This document shows, piece by piece, positions 36,807 to 45,974 of a stretch of DNA of 62,328 nucleotides. The stretch's first letter is position 1. Each line of letters opens with the position of its first letter. The notes beneath the pieces were generated by a model. It had not been told where the DNA came from. It saw only the letters and a program-made list of their open reading frames with translations, and ran no database searches. Source of the stretch: Anaerolineae bacterium (lineage in GTDB: Bacteria > Chloroflexota > Anaerolineae > Promineifilales > Promineifilaceae). The stretch lies in contig JANQGC010000038.1 of the NCBI GenBank assembly GCA_028277515.1, forward strand, positions 1 to 62,328. The letters run 5' to 3'. The position numbers and the translations under genes were made by a program.

Positions 36807-37877
36807 TTACTTCCTTAATCTCTTGAGGTAGTTGCTGAGAACATTGAGTAAATATTGAAATCCACCTTGACGCCACCGGTTGAGCAATCGTCCAAAAAAT
36901 TCAAAACCACTTTTTAGCAAAAGAACAGGTATTGATAAATAAGCATTCCAGGATGTTGATTCTAATTCATATCCCGCTTCTTTTAGCTGCTTTTTCGTGA
37001 GATTCTGACAAATAGCTATCTCGCCAGGGGTCAACTGCCCCACAAATTTCCCAATGGCAGCAGTGCTGATCCCGTCTTCACCATTCTTGTTATCAGCCGT
37101 TGTGGTATTAATCCACCCAACACTCAGCATCTCTTCTTCAAATTCCAGGTCAAGGAACTGGCAAATTTTATTTAACTCTTGCGCAGGAGTTGAAACCAGG
37201 TCTTCGTATCTGACCCTTAAAACCTGTTCCGGAAATCTTGTCTCTGCGAGGCTGCCTGCATCAATAGCCGACTTCCAGGCGATGGAATCCCAAAGCGGAT
37301 CAAATCCCCCACCCCGGGCAACGCGTTTCTTTTTTGAGGCTAATATATCTCGACCATCACGCACAAGTTCAATAAATTTCGCCTGTGGAGCGGCTGCCCG
37401 GATCTGATCGAATTGAGAAACATAACCAGGCAATTTATCCAGCCACCTTATTTTTCCTGCCCGAATCGTAAGGTAACTAAAAACCAAAAGATATAATTCA
37501 TTATAATCTCTTTTCTCTTTTGAATCTCGAAAGAGCTGATCAACCTCAGATGGAGTGAAACCCAACTGGTTTAAATCAGCCAGACTGTCTTTGTCGGCCG
37601 AATGAAAATTTACCGTAGCATAACCTGAACAAATAACCCGTATTAAATAAATCAAATATTCGCGCAGAATTCGGTCATCATGAAGATCGGGAAATTTTTT
37701 CCGTGTGACGCCCAGGTTGCTAAAATGTCTTGTTTCACCCCCACTGACATAAATAGCGGAATGGTGGCTCATCATCTGCTGAATCAGGGTTGTTCCCGAA
37801 TGCATATAGGCGAGAACAAATATTGGGTTTTCAACTGATTGATCAGTCACCAGAAACTCTCTTTTCAATTTGCCCAT
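36807..37877 (-). CDS. Sulfotransferase
   Basis: The 356-residue product has the PAPS loop 'PIFVLAYMHSGTTLIQQMM' (HSGTT at 26-30) and a 3'-phosphate motif 'IELVRDGRDILASKKKRV', the best-preserved of the set. The ATG at 37877 overlaps the upstream glycosyltransferase gene by 35 bases; a GTG at 37850 with GAGAG upstream would cut the overlap to 8 and keep the whole domain. A basic C terminus ('NRWRQGG', 'YLKRLRK') may contact membrane or substrate. It probably sulfates the repeat unit or polymer. Confidence 0.88.
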   Translation of the reverse strand: MGKLKREFLVTDQSVENPIFVLAYMHSGTTLIQQMMSHHSAIYVSGGETRHFSNLGVTRKKFPDLHDDRILREYLIYLIRVICSGYATVNFHSADKDSLADLNQLGFTPSEVDQLFRDSKEKRDYNELYLLVFSYLTIRAGKIRWLDKLPGYVSQFDQIRAAAPQAKFIELVRDGRDILASKKKRVARGGGFDPLWDSIAWKSAIDAGSLAETRFPEQVLRVRYEDLVSTPAQELNKICQFLDLEFEEEMLSVGWINTTTADNKNGEDGISTAAIGKFVGQLTPGEIAICQNLTKKQLKEAGYELESTSWNAYLSIPVLLLKSGFEFFGRLLNRWRQGGFQYLLNVLSNYLKRLRK

Positions 37878-39129
37878 CAGGCGACAGTTTCTTGCCGGCT
37901 TTATTTATCAGATTGCGATAAATTGCCATCATTTCTTGATAATGTCTTTCAGGGCCGTTAACGGATTCGACTTGCCCCCTACCTTTGCGCCCCATTTCAA
38001 TTGCCTCAAATTTGTTATCTAATAAAAAGCGGATTTTTTGTGCTAATTCCTCTGCGTTCCCCGGAGAAAACAATAATCCATTCTGCCCATCTTTGACCTG
38101 TTCAGGTATCCCGCCAATTCGTGAGCCTACGACCGGCGTTGCCAATGCCAGGGATTCCACGACTGTCATTGAATAGTTCTCATACCACTCTGAGGGCACG
38201 ACAGTAAATAGCGCCTTTTGGACCAATGGTATCAAATCTTCGGCCGCCAGATGACCAACCAGGCTAACATTATTCAATCCATCGTCAGCAATCATTCGTT
38301 TCATTTCATCTTCAGCCTCACCCCTCCCCGCCACATATAGATGAGCATTGGGAATCATTTTCATGGCTTCAAGCAAGGTCATTACACCCTTGATTTTTTC
38401 CAACCGTCCATAATATACAAAGTAGTTTTCAGCCTCATATTGTGGTTTGAAGCGATCAACATCAACAAAATTTTCCAGGCGAACTATCTCATTCTTTACC
38501 CCAAATTCTATTAATTTACTCTTCAAAAACTGGCTGGGCGTAATGAATAGATCGACATTCCGTTCATAAATTTGAAAAATCTTATGAATGCTCAATTCAA
38601 GACCGGCGAGAAAACTTGCCGGTAAGGAATCCCTCTTACACTGGCGTAGAACGACATTATAATAACGATGCCTCTTGCACCGTTCACAAACTTCTCCTTG
38701 AGATATGAAATTCGTATTCGGACAAATTAATCGGTAATCATGAAGGGTTTGCACAAGTGGGATGCGGGCATTTTTTATCGCTGGAAGGATTGAGGGGGAA
38801 ATTTCGGCCGCGATACCATGAACATGGGCAATATCAGGATTGGTATCGGCAATGAGCTGCTCTATCTTCTTTCGAGCTTCGCTATAATATACGACTCGAC
38901 GGAGGGCATAATACTTGTCAGCAATGCTACTGCCTCCCTTTAGCAAACTGGGATAATCGATATTGCTGACGAAATAATCAGAATAAGGGGAAGGTTGATT
39001 CCGCTCATGATGCATGCTAAAGGGAATAACCTCATGTCCTTTGGACTCTAGCAATGTGGTTAAATCAAAAAAACAGCGTTCCGAGCCCCCACGTAAATAA
39101 TAAAAACTGTTGATCATTAGGATTTTCAT
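37843..39129 (-). CDS. Glycosyltransferase, GT4-like, with Cys cluster
   Basis: The ATG at 39129 has AGGA 8 bases upstream, unlike the GTG at 39147. The 428-residue GT-B product has 'SFYYLRGGSERCFFDL', 'IAHVHGI', and a Cys-rich insert 'CPNTNFISQGEVCERCKRH' continuing to a fourth Cys, as in a GT4 subgroup with a small metal-binding knuckle. The donor domain includes 'YFVYYGRLEKIKGVMTLLEAM' and 'VESLALATPVVGSRIGGIPE'. It overlaps the next sulfotransferase gene, so a sugar and its sulfation may be linked; that is inference. Confidence 0.9.
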   Translation of the reverse strand: MKILMINSFYYLRGGSERCFFDLTTLLESKGHEVIPFSMHHERNQPSPYSDYFVSNIDYPSLLKGGSSIADKYYALRRVVYYSEARKKIEQLIADTNPDIAHVHGIAAEISPSILPAIKNARIPLVQTLHDYRLICPNTNFISQGEVCERCKRHRYYNVVLRQCKRDSLPASFLAGLELSIHKIFQIYERNVDLFITPSQFLKSKLIEFGVKNEIVRLENFVDVDRFKPQYEAENYFVYYGRLEKIKGVMTLLEAMKMIPNAHLYVAGRGEAEDEMKRMIADDGLNNVSLVGHLAAEDLIPLVQKALFTVVPSEWYENYSMTVVESLALATPVVGSRIGGIPEQVKDGQNGLLFSPGNAEELAQKIRFLLDNKFEAIEMGRKGRGQVESVNGPERHYQEMMAIYRNLINKAGKKLSPDGQIEKRVSGD

Positions 39130-39189
39130 TGATAATTTCCTTGACACTTGAAGCGGTCATCGTTCGTCGTTAATAAAAAATCCTAATAA

Positions 39190-40080
39190 TCAGGCACTGG
39201 ATGAGTCTACTGTTTCTAATTCATATCCTAATTCAACAAGAAAGTCACCAATACTAGACTCCATCACCTGCTTTTGTTTTTCAGTCAATCCTTGACCCCA
39301 CTTGTAGTTCATGTTTTTCAAGACGGGGACATTCTCATAAAATTTAGGATAATCTGCAAGCTCGCAAAACTTGAGGATTTCCTTTAAAGATCTTTTTGTA
39401 TCCACGACCAAATCTTCATACCGGATTTCAATATAACGATCCTCAAACAGATATTTGTTGTCCAATATCTCTCGTTCGTCCTTTTCCCAATGCACTGCAC
39501 ATAGTTCGATTGGATCTCGACCCATTTCCCGCCACTTCTCCGCTCCCCCATCAAGCCACCAAAAATAGATTCTTTCATGCCACGGAACATTTAGAAGCGA
39601 GCTAGCCACACCGCGGCCATCGCGGATGATATGAATGTAATATGCATCCGGGAACATTTTATTTATTAAGCGAATTCGCTGGTTATTTGCTGTTTGTTTG
39701 CTTAAAAAGCGCGCCTTCCCTGTCCATTGCAAATGGTTTCTCATGGCGCCTTTCAATTTATCCTCTAGTTCAGGTGTCCAATCCTCCTCAGTCATTTTTC
39801 GTTTATAATCAAATTGGCAATATTTGTGATAAGTGACTGGCCCCTCTACAGGTCTTAATGACGGAATTTTTCGGTTTAGAATCCGATCTTTAAATATTTT
39901 CCCAAACCAGGGGAGTTCAATGACCCGGTTAGCCAACGGGAGTAACGGCATTGTAGGGTACTTGTCAGAAACATTGGAAAACCAGCACAAATCCTTATGG
40001 AAGGTTAGCAAATGGTAAAAAACTGATGTCCCGGATCGGCCGGGACCAATAATAAAAATCGGTTTTTCAATTCGACTCAT
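39190..40080 (-). CDS. Sulfotransferase
   Basis: The 296-residue product has 'PIFIIGPGRSGTSVFYHLL' (GRSGTS at 14-19) and 'YYIHIIRDGRGVASSLLNV' as the second PAPS site, followed by 'IEIRYEDLVVDTKRSLKEI', a standard order for this fold. Its ATG overlaps the upstream GT4 stop by 4 bases, so it is translationally coupled to a glycosyltransferase, and GGAGAG precedes the start. Confidence 0.9.
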   Translation of the reverse strand: MSRIEKPIFIIGPGRSGTSVFYHLLTFHKDLCWFSNVSDKYPTMPLLPLANRVIELPWFGKIFKDRILNRKIPSLRPVEGPVTYHKYCQFDYKRKMTEEDWTPELEDKLKGAMRNHLQWTGKARFLSKQTANNQRIRLINKMFPDAYYIHIIRDGRGVASSLLNVPWHERIYFWWLDGGAEKWREMGRDPIELCAVHWEKDEREILDNKYLFEDRYIEIRYEDLVVDTKRSLKEILKFCELADYPKFYENVPVLKNMNYKWGQGLTEKQKQVMESSIGDFLVELGYELETVDSSSA

Positions 40081-41276
40081 GTAGGACTCTCCAATCTTGA
40101 AGGAGTTGGTATAAGAGCTGAACGCAGTGCAACATCCAATTTAGATGCCGTTGCTTGCCACGTCCAATTTATTGCTTCAGCAGCGGCCTTTTCACCTAAT
40201 TGAGGAAGCTGTTCTCTCTGTTCCCAAAGCTGGGTTAGCGCGGCGATATGGGCATCCTCACTGCTGTCCTTTGTCCAAAAAGCGAATCCACAATCATTAA
40301 CAACATCCGTGTGACAGGTAATTTCGGTCGCCAAAATAGGTAAACCAGATGCCATATACTCGAATAGTTTAATAGGGCTTGACACACGAAATCGCTCTTC
40401 ATCAGGAAACGGCAGGACGCCAACATGTGCTTGTGCTAACAACTGAGGAACCTGGTAATGCGCGACGGCTGGTAGCACGCGAATTCTTCCATTCGTTTTT
40501 ACGGCAAACTCAGCTAATTGATCTTGTGCCGTCCCCCATCCAACCATTGTGAATATAAAGTTTTTCCCATTAGCATTAACAGCCTCAACAGCCCGGCACA
40601 TTTCTAATAGTTTACGTTGTACATGAAGTGCTCCAACATAAATCAGGTTAACTTCACGCTCTACTGATCCCCACTCCCTCATCTTTTTTGCTTGTTCAAA
40701 TACCTTAATATCGACACCTGAAGGCCAAATACCGTAAAGTTGGCCTTGGGGGATGTTCATAGCCATAGCCATTCGACTTGTGATGGCAGTTTGGCCATCA
40801 GCCCAGTGATTGGCCAGATAATTCATGAAATTATCAAACTTATTCCTGACACGATCTTTCAATGTACCATCTTGATCAGGAATCATCGGCAGGGTTCTTG
40901 TATCCATCACAATTAACGGCCGTTTTCGGCCGGTTAGCTTCCGAATAAACCTTAATGGCAACAGCCAGGGAGCCGACATTTGATGAAAAAGTATGATGTC
41001 AATATAGTTCCAAGATCGAAACATCAATGCCAGGACTTGTAAATGAAAGATAACTTGACGAATAAGGTATACATTCTTTTTTTCGATGGTTGTAACTGCA
41101 ACGCCATTAACTTCTTTTTGGCTTTTTGGACCGGCAGTAACCAAGGTAACATCCCACCCAAGATTTCTCAATTCTTGTGTAGTATCTAGCCAGGTAGCAG
41201 AATCTAATTGCTCGGCCAGCGAATCAGTGTAAACCCAAAACAAAGAGGGTTTATAAGAATGAACCTCATTATTCAT
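40077..41276 (-). CDS. Glycosyltransferase, GT4-like
   Basis: The 399-residue GT-B product has 'LFWVYTDSLAEQLDSATWL' and 'GWDVTLVTAGPKSQKEVNG' in the acceptor domain. The donor domain contains 'VNLIYVGALHVQRKLLEMC' and 'SPIKLFEYMASGLPILATEI', with the usual Lys-x4-x-Glu retaining motif. It is coupled to the following sulfotransferase gene by a 4-base overlap. Donor unknown. Confidence 0.9.
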   Translation of the reverse strand: MNNEVHSYKPSLFWVYTDSLAEQLDSATWLDTTQELRNLGWDVTLVTAGPKSQKEVNGVAVTTIEKKNVYLIRQVIFHLQVLALMFRSWNYIDIILFHQMSAPWLLPLRFIRKLTGRKRPLIVMDTRTLPMIPDQDGTLKDRVRNKFDNFMNYLANHWADGQTAITSRMAMAMNIPQGQLYGIWPSGVDIKVFEQAKKMREWGSVEREVNLIYVGALHVQRKLLEMCRAVEAVNANGKNFIFTMVGWGTAQDQLAEFAVKTNGRIRVLPAVAHYQVPQLLAQAHVGVLPFPDEERFRVSSPIKLFEYMASGLPILATEITCHTDVVNDCGFAFWTKDSSEDAHIAALTQLWEQREQLPQLGEKAAAEAINWTWQATASKLDVALRSALIPTPSRLESPT

Positions 41277-41317
41277 AAAAACTTATGACTCAGGATGGAT
41301 ACACACTCGAAAACAGT

Positions 41318-42691
41318 CTATTCGATGTACCCTAGCTTCTCCAGATGTTTCGCCAGTTCATCAAGCTCCTCTCCGCTAAGATCATCTGATAGGGCAACAC
41401 TACCACGTTGTTCCTTTTGCAAATGGGTATCAAGCAAAGCCTTCATTTTGGTCACAATATCCTGGCGATCGCTCGCAACATTCTTGATTTCGCCTGGATC
41501 AGTTTCCAAATGATACAGTTCGTCTTCCCTTGTTTCATCCGCTACGTGCGTTGCATATTTCCAACCATCAGCCCGCACACCATATAAATCTGATGGCCGG
41601 CTTGGAGTTTCGCAAGTTTCAATAAATGCCGGCATCGTTTCTAGTTCTTCCCCATTTAATAACGGGAAGATTGATCGTCCATCCAGGTTATTTGGCACTT
41701 TTTCTGATAACCCAACCATGTCTAAAATAGTCGGCATTATGTCAACTTGGCGAACTTGATCCTCAACAACCAATCCTTTTTTGGCATTTTGATAGCCACC
41801 CACGATTAAGGGAACTCTGATCAGGGAATCGTATACATGAAATCCATGTCCCGTCAGTGACTTCAGAGGGTTTTCTATAATGCCCTGTCGATGTAATGTA
41901 CGCACGGATGAAATCCAGGCCTCTTTAACGGTATCAATGGTTCGCTTATACAATAATCGGCCGCGTCGGCCCAATTTTTGACGTAGCTTCGTGCGGTACA
42001 TGTGCACCAATGGGGCTTTAACCCGTTCCACTCCTGCTTCTAACCCGGTATCGGCGGTTTTCTCCCCGTGATCACCTGTTATCAAAACAAGGTCATCCTC
42101 TCCTAACTGCGCGAACAATTCTCCTAATCGAGCATCAACACTGCTAATCGCCCGATCGTAAGTTGAATTTCCATATTCCGGCGAATCAAATTTCGGGGCA
42201 ACCTGGCGCGGCATATGGACCTCCCACAAATGGAGGTAAACAAACCAGGGCTTCTTTAATTTTCCATCACGAAAGCGGCCGATAAATTCCTCCCCCCAAC
42301 CCTTAAGAAATGATTCGGAGACACCCTCCCGTTTAGTATAATGATCAAATCCTCTGTTCAAATGGGTGAATGGTCCAACCGGACCGGTCGCCTCAGCATA
42401 AGTTTCATACCCATTATCTCGAAGGATCTCCGCAAGCAAGGGAATATCATCAGATACCCGTGCATAATTTATTGCTCTTACCCCGTGAGTATGAGGATAT
42501 AAACCACTAAACAAACTGGTCATACAAGGAGTCGTCATGGAATTGACCGTGATTAATTCGGTAAACAATGCCCCGTTTTTATAAACCTTCTCAAGGTTTG
42601 GAACCTTTGCAGAACAGTCTGGACCAAACATGCGGTCAGCACGCAGGCAATCAATCACAATCAACAATATGTTGGGTTTCTTATTCATCAT
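41318..42691 (-). CDS. Sulfatase-fold hydrolase with a Thr nucleophile
   Basis: The 457-residue product is a soluble alkaline-phosphatase-superfamily enzyme. Metal ligands are visible in 'NILLIVIDCLRADR' (Asp14) and 'VLITGDHGEK'. The nucleophile loop reads 'SMTTPCMTSLFSGLYPHTHG': at the position where sulfatases have Cys or Ser of C/S-x-P-x-R there is Thr53, and the Arg is missing. It therefore cannot form formylglycine and is more likely a phosphatase, phosphodiesterase or phospho(ethanolamine) transferase despite its sulfatase-like fold. No signal peptide is seen, which favours a cytoplasmic role in precursor metabolism. Confidence 0.87.
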   Translation of the reverse strand: MMNKKPNILLIVIDCLRADRMFGPDCSAKVPNLEKVYKNGALFTELITVNSMTTPCMTSLFSGLYPHTHGVRAINYARVSDDIPLLAEILRDNGYETYAEATGPVGPFTHLNRGFDHYTKREGVSESFLKGWGEEFIGRFRDGKLKKPWFVYLHLWEVHMPRQVAPKFDSPEYGNSTYDRAISSVDARLGELFAQLGEDDLVLITGDHGEKTADTGLEAGVERVKAPLVHMYRTKLRQKLGRRGRLLYKRTIDTVKEAWISSVRTLHRQGIIENPLKSLTGHGFHVYDSLIRVPLIVGGYQNAKKGLVVEDQVRQVDIMPTILDMVGLSEKVPNNLDGRSIFPLLNGEELETMPAFIETCETPSRPSDLYGVRADGWKYATHVADETREDELYHLETDPGEIKNVASDRQDIVTKMKALLDTHLQKEQRGSVALSDDLSGEELDELAKHLEKLGYIE

Positions 42692-42715
42692 GCCTATTGA
42701 TTATTATGTTATCTA

Positions 42716-42778
42716 AAATTTGACAACTTTTTATTTAGATGGTTTTCGCCAAAACTCAAGTGAAAAGTTGTCAAATTT
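42716..42778. repeat. 63-bp palindrome with nested hairpin
   Basis: AAATTTGACAACTTTT (42716-42731) and AAAAGTTGTCAAATTT (42763-42778) are perfect 16-base complements. The loop contains its own short hairpin (GTTTT/AAAAC). The size and placement resemble the 59-bp elements, but the arm sequence is different. Confidence 0.75.
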
Positions 42779-42834
42779 CTGTGCAAATGATTTTTGTAAT
42801 AGTGCACCGAAAATAAAGATTAGAGGTGCTCAGA

Positions 42835-44223
42835 TTATGTCATACCCGACATACTTTTTACCGGCAATTGGGAATATTTCTCAGGGCTGCTTTTTGGCTT
42901 GATGGATTTTTGCACAATGTAACCCCAAATCACCCAATAAAGTATAGCCGGCCCATTCATAATCCAGGCCGAATTGTACCAAATCCAGAGAGGCCAGAAG
43001 AGGGTATAAAGTATGACGCCGAAACGGATCACATCAAGGTCGGGATCAGGTCGGCGCAAAGTCGCTCTATAAAGAATGAAAATCGTAGCAATTATAAAAA
43101 ATACAAAAACGGCTACACCGACTAGCCCCATCTCCTGCATAAGCACCATGAGAGTTGTACTGCCCAGGACAACACCGTAGCTATTTGAATCAAAACCGGC
43201 GCCAGTCAGCCCAAAGGTGGCGCTAATTTGATTGGTTCCGAGCCCATAACCAAAGAGCGTTGTTGCCGTGTCTCGTTGTATGGCATTCCAGGCGAATTCT
43301 CCTGCAAGTCCACGGCCGATATGATAACGTCCACCACCTTCCGGCTGGCGAACCTGGTTAAGATAGCGGTCGAATTTATCTCCATCTAAAAAGGCTTCAA
43401 GCGAAGGAGCACCAGTGGCCTGTGTAAATATTCGATTATAAGCCGTGTAATAACCCACCACAGCTGCGATCAAAAACAAAAGAAAAACCAAAGATCGTCG
43501 GACTTGCCCTCTCCGTAAGAGGTGAATACCAAAAGCGGTGACCGCCATGGCAGGGGTTGCAATGAGAAACAGTTTCATTTCACCCAACACACTTGATGCC
43601 CCCCCTAATGCCAACGAGATTAAAAGCAGCTTTGAATCACCTTTTGATAGCCAACCTCCCAATGCCAAAGCCACAACTTGCATAATAAACAAAATCAAGA
43701 AACCGGTTCCTTTCCGGCCGAAGGTTCCTGAAATTTGATCACCAAGCGGTATCCCCAGTCCCATCAAAATAAATTGAAACAAAACCTGGACGGCCAAAAT
43801 TCCTACCATGATTTTGGGCAACCTGGCAGGAATAGACTTTGGCCAATCAGGCACAAGATAGACATAAATACCCACCAACGGATAACGAAAGGTCGTCCAC
43901 CACCCCCATAATGTCGCCAGGAATACCTGGCCCTCAAATGCAGCCACAATTATTCCAATAATGGACAAAGCAATGATCAGCAGAAAGGCTCCAGGAATCC
44001 GGTCGGCTGTTAACATGCGGATGATTGCCAACAATATCATCAACACCACCAGCAAATCACCAATATATCTTATCGCTCCCGGTAGACCGAACCTCCATGT
44101 TAAAGTGGGTGTAAACACAAAAATAGCGATAGCTGCCAGCGGTAAAAGATGATACCATCGCCATGTTTCTTTTTCTTCTACAATTATTTTTGAAGTTGCG
44201 TTTGGCCTAATAGTAGTTTCCAT
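42835..44223 (-). CDS. wzy: Wzy-like polysaccharide polymerase / O-antigen ligase family membrane protein
   Basis: The 462-residue product (ATG at 44223; an upstream TTG at 44283 would add 20 residues) has about ten membrane segments. A large external loop of around 80 residues contains 'QVRQPEGGGRYHIGRGLAGEFAWNAI' in two parts, then 'TTLFGYGLGTNQI'. This layout and the 'R..G...A' loop are typical of Wzy and WaaL-like proteins. It probably links lipid-carried repeat units into polymer outside the membrane. It is the only candidate polymerase in the locus. Confidence 0.8.
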   Translation of the reverse strand: METTIRPNATSKIIVEEKETWRWYHLLPLAAIAIFVFTPTLTWRFGLPGAIRYIGDLLVVLMILLAIIRMLTADRIPGAFLLIIALSIIGIIVAAFEGQVFLATLWGWWTTFRYPLVGIYVYLVPDWPKSIPARLPKIMVGILAVQVLFQFILMGLGIPLGDQISGTFGRKGTGFLILFIMQVVALALGGWLSKGDSKLLLISLALGGASSVLGEMKLFLIATPAMAVTAFGIHLLRRGQVRRSLVFLLFLIAAVVGYYTAYNRIFTQATGAPSLEAFLDGDKFDRYLNQVRQPEGGGRYHIGRGLAGEFAWNAIQRDTATTLFGYGLGTNQISATFGLTGAGFDSNSYGVVLGSTTLMVLMQEMGLVGVAVFVFFIIATIFILYRATLRRPDPDLDVIRFGVILYTLFWPLWIWYNSAWIMNGPAILYWVIWGYIVQKSIKPKSSPEKYSQLPVKSMSGMT

Positions 44224-44293
44224 AAATCTTAACGAACCTGGTTGAGTAGCTCTTTTTGGATTTCTTAAAATAGATAAATTCAATGACGTTTAA

Positions 44294-45094
44294 TTATTCT
44301 AACCAACTCCCCAAATCTCGATCAATTAAACTCTCCAAATTTTCAATTTGTTGCTGGTAACAAGTAATCAAATAATCCTTAGTAGCAGGCTTCATCTGAG
44401 GCAGTTCACTTCTGTTGGCGCGTTCGATTTTGCTCGCTATTGAATATAAACCTAACTTGCGCAAAATCCGATACAATTGCCACAGGGTCTTCGATCGACC
44501 CAATCCTTGTAAAGATGCAGCCGCATTTATTCTTTGTTGAGCGAGTTGGCTAGCCGACCTATCTTCAACATTTAAAAACCTGTAAATAGTGCTCAAAAAA
44601 GACTCAGGATCGGTTTCTAAATCATCAAAAATGAGAACAAGGATCTGTTTTTGATCGAAATTTTGGAAATAGCGGCATAAATGGTCATAGTAACAACCAA
44701 CTTCTAAAACCTCTCGATTTTTTTTCAGAACCTCCTCAAAATTTTCACTCTCTCCAGTTGAAGAAACAGCAACCAGACGCCAGTAGTGTGAATAAGCCCT
44801 TTGAATAGGATTCCGCAGACAGACAAATAATTTTATTCCTGGAAATTGTTCCCGAATTAATGGGGCAACTTGTCTGTTATGAAAATATTGCGGGGTAATT
44901 TCCCCGATTGCTGTTTCTCCGGACCAATCCGCAAATTCCTGTTCGTAAAAAGATAATCCTCTCGCAAAGTGTCGATCAAAATAGTGCAACTCCTTTTTTC
45001 CTGGTAAAAAGATGTCCGGATGTTGCATCAAATTGCGCGCGATCCAGGTACTTCCAGCACGCGCAGCCCCGAGTCCAATAAAGTTGGGTCGCAT
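44294..45094 (-). CDS. Sulfotransferase (heparan-sulfotransferase-like)
   Basis: The 266-residue product has the PAPS loop 'FIGLGAARAGSTWIARNLM' (ARAGSTW at 10-16), the 'GEITPQYF' acceptor-site segment and 'LFVCLRNPIQRAYSHYW', the combination typical of the carbohydrate N/O-sulfotransferase group (Sulfotransfer_1, NDST-like). It lies 10 bases after the transaldolase-like gene. It is the clearest carbohydrate-type member of the set. Confidence 0.92.
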   Translation of the reverse strand: MRPNFIGLGAARAGSTWIARNLMQHPDIFLPGKKELHYFDRHFARGLSFYEQEFADWSGETAIGEITPQYFHNRQVAPLIREQFPGIKLFVCLRNPIQRAYSHYWRLVAVSSTGESENFEEVLKKNREVLEVGCYYDHLCRYFQNFDQKQILVLIFDDLETDPESFLSTIYRFLNVEDRSASQLAQQRINAAASLQGLGRSKTLWQLYRILRKLGLYSIASKIERANRSELPQMKPATKDYLITCYQQQIENLESLIDRDLGSWLE

Positions 45095-45104
45095 TAATCA
45101 CCGG

Positions 45105-45803
45105 CTAAAATGCTTTTTCTAGCAATCTTTCAGCCTTTTCCGCATCGCGAAGGAACATTTGAACTGTCTCTTTACTGTAAGGATGGACTATCATACCTTC
45201 AATAAATTTGGGAACAGCGGTAACTATATCCGCCCCAGCATTTAACCATTCTATGACATTCAAGACTTCGCGGGTTGATCCCACAATAATTTTTGCTGAT
45301 AAGTTAAAACGATCGAGTGATTGGCGCAATTTTTGAATTTCTTCTACAGAATTATAGCCCATGTTGTTGATCCGGCCGCCGAAAATTGAAACGTATGTTG
45401 CTCCAGCTAAGGCAGCAAGAAAACATTGTTGGGCGCTCATCATGGCCGTAACATTGACACGGATGTCATGCTCTTGTTCTAATTGGTGAATGATTTCCAG
45501 GTTCTCCAATTCTCCATTTGGACCATGAATGGTAACTTTAACGTTGATATTATCCGCCCAGGAGCTGAACTCTATAGCTTGATCGATGACTTGATTTCGG
45601 TCCGTTGTTGTAACCTCCACAGATAATGGCAAGGGATATATCATCTCTGCAATTTGGATCGATCGTTCTTCAATAGCCGGCATTCCACCGGTCACACCGT
45701 TTTTGAGAAGAATCGTTGGGTTTGTTGTGACTCCACGGATAATTCCCATACGATGAAAACGTTCAATTTCTTCAAGACTTCCTGTATCTAGAAAAATGGG
45801 CAT
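45105..45803 (-). CDS. Transaldolase-like / fructose-6-phosphate aldolase family
   Basis: The ATG at 45803 has AAAGGAG upstream and starts the domain exactly ('MPIFLDTGSLEEI'); the longer frame to 45914 adds a tail with no family match. The 232-residue product has 'GVTTNPTILLKNG', a Schiff-base Lys89 in 'NINVKVTIHGPNG', and 'ALAGATYVSIFGGRI', as in the small TalC/FSA group. Being next to heptose genes, it may make or consume sedoheptulose 7-phosphate, the starting point of that pathway; this is inference. Confidence 0.88.
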   Translation of the reverse strand: MPIFLDTGSLEEIERFHRMGIIRGVTTNPTILLKNGVTGGMPAIEERSIQIAEMIYPLPLSVEVTTTDRNQVIDQAIEFSSWADNINVKVTIHGPNGELENLEIIHQLEQEHDIRVNVTAMMSAQQCFLAALAGATYVSIFGGRINNMGYNSVEEIQKLRQSLDRFNLSAKIIVGSTREVLNVIEWLNAGADIVTAVPKFIEGMIVHPYSKETVQMFLRDAEKAERLLEKAF

Positions 45804-45974
45804 TTTAATCTCCTTTAGATAATTGGCTTGATCAATCGTTACATAAACGGGCCGTTGATAAAATAATATCGGAATTACGATTCTTGTCTTCCAGGCGTCA
45901 GCAAGCCTTTTCACAATATAAAATTTTATGATTCCGATCTTGCATTTTGTCTTACGTGATGATTTTCAAAAGAA

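Noticed and set aside
45804..45914. 37-residue extension of the transaldolase-like protein
   Set aside because: The internal ATG at 45803 has AAAGGAG and begins exactly at the family N terminus.
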